Origin: Alligator mississippiensis
Taxonomy: Eukaryota; Chordata; Crocodylia; Alligatoridae
Reading direction: 5' to 3'
Assembly: GCF_030867095.1 (NCBI RefSeq)
Contig: NC_081833.1
Span: 72,607,395 to 72,671,394 of the forward strand
DNA length: 64,000 nucleotides
Every line of letters begins with the position of its first letter. Position 1 is the first letter of the stretch. Shown piece after piece: positions 38,501 through 50,500 of the stretch. Position numbers and translations under genes: made by a program. The notes under the pieces are model-generated. The model saw nothing but the letters and a program-made list of their open reading frames with translations. It had not been told where the DNA came from and ran no database searches.

Positions 38501-41500
38501 TGCTGCATAAAATGATTAGCAAATTGCCAGGCTTTTTATGAGAGTAAATAGCAGCTATCGCTTATGGTGGGAAATGCCAGGATCTGACTAATCTAACTGG
38601 TTATTCTTCCTCTTTCAAGCTGTACAGAATGAACGGGACAGGATTAGCATTCGCAGGAGTAGCTATGAGGATAATGGGTCGCTGTCAATCACTGTCCTGA
38701 CTCAGGCGGAGACTATGGCACAACAGGTATGAAATACTTGGGTTGTCATTATGATAGGCTGGCGTGGCTTTCAGCCGGACTACCCAGGGTTGGGCCTACT
38801 CTGTCGTTATCTGGCACGTGCATCAAACGACTGGTTGCTGCAGGAAGCTGTCTTCCCCTCCGTTCAGCGGTGATCATGAGCACACGTCTGCTCAGGGAAG
38901 TGCTAACAGGCTTGTGAGATGAAAAACAGAAGTCCTGATATCTTCAGGATGTTAAAGATCCCATTGCAGCTTCTGCAGAGGTTAGACAAGTAGGCCTGCA
39001 TTACAGTCTGATCGATAATATTGCACCCGCTACAGACGGCCTACCTGTAACCTTTTTCCCCATATGCAAAGCAAGCCTGTTTAACCTAGCAATTGATTGT
39101 GCCTCCAAAATGCCATCCAGAAAGATGGCATTTTGGAGGCACCATCTAGCTTTTAACAGGGCCACCAAGGTGAGATGGGTTGTGATAGATGGATCCACAG
39201 CTGTTGTTCCAGCAGCTCTGGAAGCAGCCTTCACTTCTTGACTTAGACCGTTAATGGACTGGCTATCCACTTCACACGCCCTCTCCCTTCTTCTTCTCTA
39301 CCCCATGGCCCAATCTAAAATGCAGTTGGATTTAAGAAACTACACAGAAACCCCTTTTAATTTCCAATACCAGCGATCTTTTTCTTCCCAGATACATAGA
39401 GGGAAAGCATTTTTAAAGGGAATGTGAAAATCTGTCCCATCAGGGATGATGCTGTTTTTAATGTGTGCAAAAGGGTCCTGGCTTTCAGATCACCAAGTCA
39501 GACCCATTTATTCCCATCTGGTCTTTAAAGACAAGCAGGGGGGTAGAGGTACCCGCTGATGTACAGGAGAGTATTTTATGAGAAGCTATTGCTTGGGGGA
39601 AGGGATGACCTGCATCTTGGTATGTAGGGTGCAGTGCTCACATCCTGTCCTTTTGATTATTCCCAAGAAGGCAACGAAAAATGAGAACCTGTTCATTCCC
39701 ATCTGACAAATCGGTTGTAAAACGGTCTGCTGAAGTCCCAGCCGCTCTCTTGTGACGCAGCTCCACCTGGTGGACACTGCCAACATTTCAGAGCTGCTTC
39801 TGAGCCGACCAGATTCTGCAAAGTAATTTTGAAGGATGCATATTTTTAATACAATATCATGCAAATAAGCCCATTATGTGTATATAGGAAATACACATTA
39901 TTATGTACACTTAGGTAGGCCCATTTGCCAGACAAAGAAAACCGAGTGCGGACCGCATATACACGTTAGTTTTTCTTTCAGTACTCAGCGCTGAGCCCAG
40001 TACACAGTGCTGATATCGCTATGAAGAAGGTGGCCACAATCAATGATGTGTGTGAGTCTATGAAACAGCAACTTTTAGTCCTCGTGGAATGGGCCAAATA
40101 TATCCCAGCTTTCTGTGAGCTGCCGCTGGATGACCAGGTAAAATATGGCACTTTCATCTCGCTTCAATTTGTTGTCTTTCAAATAAGGTCGCTGTCCTTG
40201 GCCTAGAGCACAGAACTTGGTGTAACTGCATTCATTTCAGTAGGCAAGGCCGGAAAATCCTTGCAGGAAAGGAGGGATTATAAAGAACTAGGATTTGATT
40301 GTTACAAAGTGATGCCACGTGCTGAAATCGAGAAAAAAATACCATATTTTCCTGTATACAACATGCCCCTTCCCCCCCAAAAAAACAGTCCCCTGAAATT
40401 GGGGGGTGTATTCAGGGGAAAGGCTGATTTTCTGCCTGGGATAGAAGCAGCCTGCTTTGAATCCTGCTCCACAGTGCAGCAGCTGTTGCATTACTAACAC
40501 AAAGGAAGATCAAACTAACACAAGGAAGTTTGGGTTTTTTTTACACGGCATGTAATTCAAATGCTGAACTCGTTGCCGCCAGATGTGGTGGAAGCCGACA
40601 GTTTAGCCAGATTCAAAAAGGGATCGGACAAGTTCTTGGAGGAAAGGGGCATCAGTAGCATGGGAGTTAGGGATACAGCCTCTGAAGTGGAACATCCTGG
40701 GTGCATCTACATGAGACGCTTAATGCGCACTAGCCTAATAACGCTGGACAGCAGCACAACACTGCATGGACAGTGCTAATACACTAATGTGCAGTATTAT
40801 TAGGCTCCTGCAAACTAAAAGGACATTCGTTGGTGCTACTGTGCAGTAACTCTAGTATTTGCTTAATGAAGCACTAACTAAATGTGCAATAACTAAATTA
40901 AATGCACAGTAACTACTGCACATTAATGAACGTGTAGACGTGCCCCTTATACCTTAAATATTGGAGACTGCAAATGAGAGAGGAACAGTGGAAAGAAACC
41001 CTGGTCAGACCCAGTTCACCCTCCCCTTCAGCATCTGTGTGAAAAAGGGGACTGGGGAAGATGGACCTATAGTCTGATCCAGCAAACGGCAATACATATC
41101 TTCTTATGTACTATTTAGTCTGCCCCTGGTCCATGCAGCTATAACTCTGGACAAATCTTTTTTTCTTCATTCTGCCTTTCAGAAACAATGCCTATTATTA
41201 CTGTATTATCCCACCTGAAGCATGCAGCAGAATATATGCAATCAGTTGAGCCAGTACAGGCAATGAAGTTAAAAAAAAAAGAAAAAAGGACATGGGTTTT
41301 TCTTGCCCTTCCTCTTTATGCTGGTGAAACATAAAAGCCTCTTATATCCAGGGCAGGAAAAAAATGTCCTCCTTTGTTCTTGTTGTGGGGTTTTGGCTTC
41401 AACTAATGGCGGACTTGGGAAGACTAGAGATCTAATATCGCCTTGCTGTTATACAGCACTTTTCATCATTAGATCTCAAAGCACAGTTTGTTGATGTCAG

Positions 41501-44500
41501 CATCTGTTCTCAGTTACCCCTGGCTGATTCAGGATAATTGCTGAGTTCAGCATTGCTACACCGCCTTCCTACCAGCGTAAGCAGGAGCAGAATTTGGCTC
41601 ATGCGGTACAATGCCTGCCCGTTCCTTGGTTTGCTTTGGAAATGTAACAGCTCCTTTCTCCTGTTTGATCCGCAGGTTGCCTTGCTCAGAGCCCACGCCG
41701 GGGAACACCTGCTCCTGGGAGTTGCTAAGCGGTCGATACCGTATACAGATTTCCTATTATTAGGTAAAATAATATAATTAATTATTGCTTTGTAGCTTGC
41801 CCAGAGTTACCTGCTGGGTAATGACTACGCCTCCTACTTCCCTTAAATGTGCCCTGCATTCAGCCAGCGAAGGTATATTTTACTGCTTATGCAGTCAAAT
41901 TGCTGACACGCATCTCCCTAGAGATGGCCTCACTGCTGCGGTGGACAAAATGGATGCAGACTGCGCGTCTGTTTGTAAACTAAAGTGCTTGGGGAGCTTT
42001 CTGGATGAAAGACGAGATAAATAAGCAGAAGCTTCGCCTTTTAGCTAACAAATTGCTCTATTACTAATTCAGGATCCGAGGGAAAATTAGTCTTTTTTTA
42101 CCACTGAGAAAATATATTCAAATGCAAAGAGAAAGCCCTGTGTTTTGTAAGCCAAGTTACCAGGGTTATCCTGGCCCCAAGAGACCTTTGAGCATCTGGG
42201 CTCCAATTACCAGTACCAAGAACATGGAGAGATGCAGTTCCCGTCCCCCCCGTGGCTACAGCTTCCGCCCTGCTTCGAAACGAGCCACGTAATTAGCTGC
42301 AGAGCAGCACGTCCTTGGCACGCTCTTCTGAGAGCAGGGTGGGAGGAAGAAACCTGCAAGCTATGCTTGAAATTATGCTCCTTCTCCAAGGAGCTTAGGC
42401 TACTTTCCATCCCCCCAAAACCCCCACAGACTGGATGTAGGGAAGATAATCTCCTTGAACTTCTCTTTGAGGATGTTCCTGCTGAAGGGTCTTTTAAAGA
42501 AGATAAACAGGTCCATGCGTGTGGTTCCCAGTGAGCCCCCGTGTCTGACCTGATACAAAACAGCCAGAGGCCAGGACTCTCCTTCTCTGGCATCCTGCCT
42601 GTGTTGCCTCGCAGCCGCTCTCAAGAGGTTTTTAATGGCCATGGAGATTGGCTCACCCTGGGAAGACAATGCAGTGATAATGTGCATGCTGTTGGCTCTG
42701 TAAAACTCCCTGAATGGATCCAGGCTAGGATACATCTATAATCTCAAGTTGCAGCAAGGGAAGTTGAGGTTGGATATTAGGATAAACTCTCTCACTAGTG
42801 GGGTGCTGAAGCACTGGAGCAGGTTACCCAGAGAGGTGGTAGACGCTCCATCCTTGGAGGTTTTTCAGACCTGGTTAGACAAAGCCTTGGCTGGGATGAT
42901 TTAATTGGGACTGGTCCTGCTTTGAGCAGGGGACTAGACTAGATGTGACCTCCTGAGGTCCTTTCCAAACTTATCTTTCAGGCATCTTTCATACAATCAT
43001 AGAAAACGGACTGATCCTACCTTATGCTGCACATGCATGAATCAGTCCAGTTTCATTGAATCTGCTCAATGACTTGAAGCTGAAGACGCAGTGATGTTTC
43101 CCGAGGAGCCAGCACCTGGCCACCAATATTAATCTGCCCTACAGACTGAGCATTGAGAAAATGAGCATTTCCATCCTTGTGCTTTGAAAGCAAGGTGATG
43201 GGCCCTTTAGAAATACTAAAGAGTTAGATAAAACATAGAGGAAAATACCACGTCAGATAATTCCTTGGCATTTCATCTTGCACATAGGAAAAATAGTCTC
43301 AGCTTTAAATATTGAACTGTTTATCCAAAAGTATGAGACATCAGCAAACTTCCCCCCCACCACCCACCAACTGCAATGAGCCACCATCCCTCCTGGCCCT
43401 GTACAGTTTATCCTACCAGCTAGTCAGCGGGGAAGCTTCAAAAGGAGAATTGGAGAATACACTGAGTAATGCCAAGCCTGTGGCTTGGTAGCTTATGCCC
43501 TTTTCTAGGGAGCATGACATGCAGGTTCAAGTCCCCACTTTTATAATTGTTTTGGTACGTGAACACTCAAAGGGTAAAAATGTCTGTAAATCAACACGTA
43601 TTAACTAGGGGGGCATATTCTAAGCTCAGTGGGTAATTAAGGACACAGATGCATGTGCTACCACATTGCTTTATGAAATTATACATGAAAATGAGGCGGA
43701 TGGGGATGTGCTGTGGTCTGAAAACAAGGCTCTGGCCAGCCAAAGAAGCAGGGGTTTGATAACTCGCTGTATCTGCTGCAATCGGGTGATACAGATGTTC
43801 TCTTATCTGCGCAGGGAATGACTTCATCATCCCGATGCACTGCCCAGAGATGGAAATTGCTCGCGTAGCCATGAGGATCCTGGATGAGCTGGTGAAACCC
43901 CTCCGGGACATTCAGATCGACGATAATGAGTATGCTTGCCTCAAAGCCATCATCTTCTTTGACCCAGGTAAGATTTACTGAGGCATCACCATGATAGTAA
44001 GGTTCAAAGGGAAATAAAAGGGGACGGGAGTGGGTGCAATGAGGCATGAAAAGGCATCGATTCCAGGCCGATCTTATTCTGCCTTCACCCTAGGCATCCA
44101 AATGTTTCTTGAAAGTGTCCAATCTTGCTGGGATCCTTTGACCCTAGCTGACTTCCTGCCCCTGGGGCAGGGGGCTAGAACTGATGATCTTGCAAGGTCC
44201 CTTCCAGCCTGAATGTCTATGAAATCAGCAATTAGTAGCTGCATAATGGCAATTTTTGGCACTTAAGATTTGAGTTTGACAAAACTAGGACCTGTGCTGC
44301 TCTACTGACCATGCTCAGTAGGCTGCAGCCTGACTGTGTGGGTGCCTGAGCCTACACATAACACCTAATTCAGAAGCTTTAGCTGCCAAAAAAACAGGTG
44401 GGGGGGAGAGGAGGACTCTCCCCATCCTTTAGCCTAATAGCCTCATGCTTCAAACCCATTACTCAATGAGCTTTGAAGCTGTATCTATAGCTTCCCAGCA

Positions 44501-47500
44501 CAGCGCTGTACTCCCCAGGCTGCATGGAGCATCTGACAGCTCTCTTCTTGAAGCTTGGCTTACTGGAAAATCAGGGAGTGATGATATTTGAGGCTAAAAG
44601 TGGGTGTCTGGCTGGCTTGATGAGGGTGGAGGTTCAGTACCTGAATGAGGCAGAAGGTTTTACCCTCCGCTGCTGCTCCTCTTGTAGCTGGCTTACAGGG
44701 CACCCCAAAGGGAAAGTTATGTGGGGCCAGGAAGACCTGTTGCAGCAAGCAGAGAGGGTGACTCAGTGAGATGGCTGTTGCTGTGGCTGGGTGAGGTTTC
44801 TGGCCCTGAGTGAGGCAGAAGCCAACCTACTGGTTGTTTTTTTATCCAGAGCACTTATTAGTACACCTCTTGAAACGGATACACTAGGTGACCAGGAGGA
44901 AAGCATTAAAACAGAGAGGATGTGCAGGGAGATGGTTGCAAGAAAGCAGCACTCTGAGTGCTAGGTTGGGCACATACCCCACCGAAACCATTCTGTTTAT
45001 GCATTTGATTTATGCACGTCTAGCAAACGCAGTTAGCTGTGGGGCAGCTTCAGGAGGAAGGCTGAAGACAGCAATATCTGATCTGTGGCCTGGTGTTCAG
45101 GTCACTTGGCGAGAAAGCTGGAGATACACGCTCCAATCCCCTTGGAGCAAGGTCATCCAGTTTCTTGCTCCCAGTGACAGTGTTTTCACAGCCAGACCGT
45201 TGGCCTGAAAGGTGGCAAGCCCTCTTCTAGCACCTACACGCACAGGGAGATCCTAGTCTACCGTAAGTGGAACCTGGACCCAACTTGTGTATAAGTTCAA
45301 TGCTACTTTGGATGTCGTCCGAATGGCACTGCTTCTAGCATTTCTTGATAGCGCCAATACTGTTGTGTTGCTCCTCTCCTTTGCAAGCCTTGCGATGGGG
45401 CTCCCTGAGGGGAGACAAAGGTTGATACGACTAGCTGTGTTTTGAGAACGTGGGGAAGGTTTTATCCAGACTATGCCTCCCAGCACCCATGAGTCACAGC
45501 AGGCAACAACTCTGCTTTCCAACTGATCACCTGCTGCAGGAGGTGCAGTCGGGGCAAGTTTCAAGTGATTCTTTCTTGCCCATTTCTCTATTATTTACAA
45601 GATGCTAGCGCCTGCCTGAGAGACATGCAAAACTCTGTAGGAATTGAGCTTTGGCCTCAGTGATACACATCAGTTCGAAAGGGAAGAGGCCGCGTAGGCC
45701 ATGCCTGAATGGTGCAGAAGGCTAGTGAATCAGCTCTGCCACAGACCAGGCAGCCACGCAGGGAACAGAGGAGCATTAAAAACCACACAAGGTTAGATCA
45801 TGAGCACTCATAAGTACGCGCAGTTCCTGCTGCTATCCTGGATGCTTGTAATCCTTTAGACGTAAATCCTTTGACTCAGTACCAAGAGGATGTAACCCTC
45901 TGGTGCAAGCCAAAGGTGCGGCTTGTCGTAGAGGTAAGACACCGGGTGCTTCTCGAGATAAAATGCCCCTACATAGCTGTGCCTGCCTAGCTGCCTGTTC
46001 CCCCAGCATGCACCTATCTGCGTGACTCACCTGATCTTTCATGCTAGCATCTGAGCCCTTCCTATTGTACCTGCATGAACACAGAGCTGCAAAGAGATAA
46101 CCTACCCTGAACCGGTTGCTTAGGGCTCTTTCAGTCCCAACGTCCCTCTAGGCTGGACCGCATGTGGTGGTCATGGAACATTGCCTATTTATTCAAGGAG
46201 AATTAACACTGATTTGAGCTTTTTTAAGAGCAAAACACAAATGTCACCTGACTTATGAAACTGGAGGTGTATTTCTAATTAGAAAGGAGACATGAAGATA
46301 TTCTCCCCAACTTTTGGCGACCGTTGCTGACCTGAATTGAAGATGCAGGTGTTTTTACCAGCTGTAACCAGTGCCATTTGTGTATAACAGTGACATAATG
46401 TGAATATACAACCAGCTGTGACATCAGCTGCAGTCTATACACCAACGAGAGCAACAGGCTGAATTAAGAGAGAGAGCTGAGACCCAAATCGGATGCTGCA
46501 GCCTCAGGTTTTGGCACCACTGCAGGAAAGGAAAAGGTTTCGGTGTTGCTCCTGCCTATGGAGAAAGCTAGAGAAAGACACTGGGTGAACCAGGCCTCCT
46601 TTCTTTGCCTCCCCAGGGGAGAGCTCTTGGGGATGGCTGATTTATCAAGCGGCCCTAGGACTCAGTCACCACTGGATACCTATTGCCATCATAGATCAGG
46701 GCTTTGCCTCACACCTCAATCTATCTAGCTGGGGAAGCACTACGTCCACTTTACAGCTAGGACAAAGACAAGCGAGTGATGTATTTTTCTATGGACTCTT
46801 ACCTGTCACCATATGGTCCTTGTATTATATTATGGTCCCTTTAGCCATTTCTTGTGTCTGGAGGAACACAGACATGAAGCAATGCCTCTCAGGGTGGCTC
46901 CTTACTCCATCACTTTGATGATCGTTGTCTCAAGCAGAATAAGTGCCAGGCTCCTCATCCGACAAGTCCAGCAGTGTTTGTAGCTGCTCAGGTCTTTGGG
47001 AATTTCCCAGCAGCTCACTCTCCAGGCCACTAGAAGAGGACAAGGTTATTAAGGACTCATGGAGAATTGCAGTGCAAGTAAAGGTTGCATAAACATCATG
47101 CTCTGCAATAAAGAAGGCAGACATCACAAGGTCCCTTGAGTTGTTGGCACAGCCGAAAGCCTCCGTCCCACTCCAGGTTGCCCTGTGGTTGGGAAGTGCC
47201 TCTGGTACAAGATTATTCCTGGTGGCCTCACCTTTGAATCGCTCCCGATCCACTCAGCTTTATCTACAACACTTTGGTGAGACAGTTCAGGAACCCATAT
47301 TCTCTGAGTGATTTGAGAGACCCCCCCTACCCTGATCAACACCAATCACTAAAAATCACAGGCAAGGTTTTTGAAAGGCAAGACAGGTTCCTGAATCCTT
47401 ATTTAAGTTTCAAAAGAAATGGCCTGCTTTTCTGAAGTGCTAAGCACGCCTTGCCGTCAGTGGGTTCAGCTGGGTGCTCAACCCTTCTGGGAAATCAGGC

Positions 47501-50500
47501 CATTTATTAAGAAGCAGACAAAAAATAATCAGAAGTTCCTATTAAAAAAACCCAAAACTTTCCTTGCCTTTTGAGTGTTAATGGTTTCAGCCAGACATAT
47601 CCACCTGACTCAAGCTTGTATTTTCCTACCGTTCTTTCTTGATATTTTTTATCTTAATCAGATGTGAACTACCGACAGGTTAACATTGAGCTGTCATATT
47701 ACCCTGGAGGCGTCGCAACATGCGATCTAAAAGATAGATGTTAAAAAAAGGTCACCTGTGTTTAATCTTCTTTCCTTTACAGAGCAGGAATGACTCACAA
47801 GAGTTGTTCCGGCTTTGCCTCCGAATTGGATATAAATAGTTCTTATTGCTGTTCTTCTTTCTCCCAGATTGCAAAGGCCTGAGTGAGTCCGGGAAGGTGA
47901 AGAACATGCGATTCCAGGTACAGGTTAACCTGGAGGACTACATCAACGACCGGCAGTACGACTCCCGAGGGAGGTTCAGCGACATCCTTCTCCTCCTGCC
48001 GCCGCTGCAGAGCATCACTTGGCAGATGATTGAACAGGTCCAGTTTGTGAAACTCTTTGGCGTGGCGCGGATTGACAGCTTGCTGCAGGAGATGCTTCTG
48101 GGAGGTAAGAGCCCCCGGACTGAGCAAGTAATCATTTTGAGAGGTAGCAACGGATGGGGTTGCCGCTGCTCTACAATGGAGAGCGCACTTATATGTAGAG
48201 AAAGTGGAAGAGTGGGGATTTTGGTATTGCCGTGGGGAGCAAAAGACCAAGGTTCAAGTCCCTGGCTCCAAAAAAGGAAGAGGAGCAACTTGTTCCTCGG
48301 TCTTTTGCATCTTGAACTGCCCAACCCGAGAGAGAGGAAGCTAGCTGCGTTAGTCCAAAGTCAAGCAGAAGGAAGGGCAGGATGGTTATTCTTCACGATA
48401 CCACCCAGTGCTGGCTCCCAACCAACTTTAGGCTGTGGCACATGGCCTAAAACCTTCCCAGGGAAAGTTCTGTAGAAATAGGTCAACTGTGAAAGGATGC
48501 CATCACTGTCTCTGCAAAAAAACATTTTGGTTTTGGCAAAAGCTGCAGTTTTAAACATGTTCTGACATGTGCCTTGACAAGGGCGTGTTTCAAAAGCTAT
48601 TAACACTAGCACTAGCTCCAAAACTGTTTTAGGAGAGGCTCAGGAAACTCTTCAGACTTAAGCCTAGTATCAAAGACCCCTCAAGGCCTTGTCACCATCA
48701 GGTGTAAAGGTGCATAGCTCTGTTGAAGTGGCTTGAACTCCGGTGATTCATGCCAGCTGAGCACCTGCCCGTGCATCATAAACTGAGCTCACCTGCAGGG
48801 AACTATTCATGCAAAGAGTTGTAACCTATGCGGAGCCGATGCCAACATAGCTGCAAAGTGACTCATTAGCAACTACAACAGTGGGAATACACAGTTCAGC
48901 TCTTCGGTTAGACTGGGTGTACCTACACCACCTTCAGATGGTTGCTGGGGAGTGACACGATGAAGCATGGCATGCCTGCTCCATGCACATAGAGGCTGCT
49001 GGCTTGGCGTAGCACTGGATACATGCCTCGGAGCTGGAGCTGCACTCATTTCTGGGCCTTGTTTCCGCAGCGTGGGCACACTGTGCATCACGGCAGCACT
49101 CCAAGGCTTTGTCTGGATAGGTTGGAGATAAGGCCTAGGTAAAAAGTCCCAGTGACTAGGCAAGGGCAAAGACAACTAAATAAGTGCGTCCCACCCGCAA
49201 GCAGCTCTTCCACGTCAAAAATAGGCAAGACTCATCATTGCAATGCTGCTGCTGGCTTCCCATTCAGTAAGTGTGAGAGCGACTTCTCTTCCGTTCTCCT
49301 CTGCAGGGACCACTATTGATGTCCAGTACCAACCGGGACCTGCCAGCCTCAGCCTGGAGCCTCTCCCCGGACACGTCCTGCCAGGCAGCATGAGCTCTGT
49401 GATTCACGCTCCTCCACACCGTAGGTGTCCACCTTCACGTTGGCCGGGGTGGGTGCAGAGGAGGGACCGGGCAGGATGCTCTTAGCCCTATTTAATTTTG
49501 TTCATTGAAATAGCACGGTTGGAACGTGGGGGTAAAATGGAGTCGGTTAAATGTCAGATCCAACTGGAAAGGACAAAACAGGATTGCAGGTCTTTAGCGC
49601 CTCTACTGAATTAAAAACCACCCCTGCTGCCGGTGGCCGTCTTGCCAAACTGAAACTTCAAACGCAGGCCCAAGGCACGGGAGCATTACATCCTAACAGC
49701 ATCAGCCTGCTCCTTCACTCTTCTCAATTTTTGTTTAAAATTAACATTCAAAACCAACTTCAAGTGATCAAATTTTTCAGTCATTTCCCCTCAGTGCTTT
49801 TTTTTCCCAAGCTGTATGTTTTGGGCTCTTCTTTACTGGCCTTTGGATCTTTGGGGCTCAGTTTCCTGGCTGCAGTGACAAGGGTTAGAAACTTATTTTT
49901 AAAAATAAAAGATGAGCTTTCATGTAACATGACTCCAGGAGTTGAAACTTTAAGATGACTCCAAGAAGCCCAAAATTTTGGTAATCTCATTTATATGAGT
50001 AAAGGTTGAATAAAGAAAGTCCACAAAGTAGTGCCTGTAGTTAGTATAGTGTCTGTATTGTACGTGAAGTAGCTAATTTATTGTCAACAGAGGAAAAAAG
50101 AGCACAGCCTCCATCCTTTCCTAATGGGCATGGGCTTTGCAAAGCTACTAGTAAACTTTTGTCCTCCCTTTTTAGCTTCTCACTGCTGGATAACTGATTT
50201 TCATATTCCTTTTGTGGTTGCTTAAGGCCGCTATTCAATATGTTGATGGATAACACTAATACAGCAGCAGTTAACATTTTCCATAGCACAGACTTCAAAT
50301 TTAATTGGATTTGGGAAGCTGCCCTCCCTGGTCTCACAAGCTTAATCCCCACCCTCCATCATGGCGATCAGATCACTCCCGTAGCACAGCACAGTAATAT
50401 TTGAGTGTAGTTTTAACTCTTTTTCATGGTGCTTAGCAGCTGAGTGAGCCAGCACCATGAGAAGTCTACGTTCTGGAGAACACCCAGGGTCAGGCACTTT

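Larger units (their letters stand above)
25589..38619 (+). other. HNF4B: HNF4B intron 3
   Basis: The largest intron at 13 kb. Recognised content: the U2-like SINE fragment (about 25785-25832), a possible inverted-repeat element at about 26008-26455, hAT copies at 27386-27572 and 36504-36646, a hAT-like repeat at 27717-27995, a CpG-rich patch near 29095-29150, foldback repeats at 29652-30224, 30962-31146 and 32887-33067, and a CR1 end at 32480-32556. The stretches 33070-36500 and 36650-38619 show nothing recognised. Confidence 0.7.
40138..41675 (+). other. HNF4B: HNF4B intron 5
   Basis: A 1.5-kb intron, largely filled by a CR1/L3-like fragment that is split by an inverted-repeat transposon. 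A C-rich patch with phrases like ttttcctgtatacaacatgc near 40340-40450 may be part of a mariner-type short element. Confidence 0.6.

Noticed and set aside
48238-48270. tRNA-like B box (ggttcaagtccctgg)
   Set aside because: No A box at the right distance and no cloverleaf; probably a remnant of a tRNA-derived SINE. The same applies to the phrase near 43522.
47846-48475. 209-codon open frame over HNF4B exon 8
   Set aside because: Only 47868-48104 is coding; the rest is read-through of flanking introns, and clear AG and GT junctions bound the exon.
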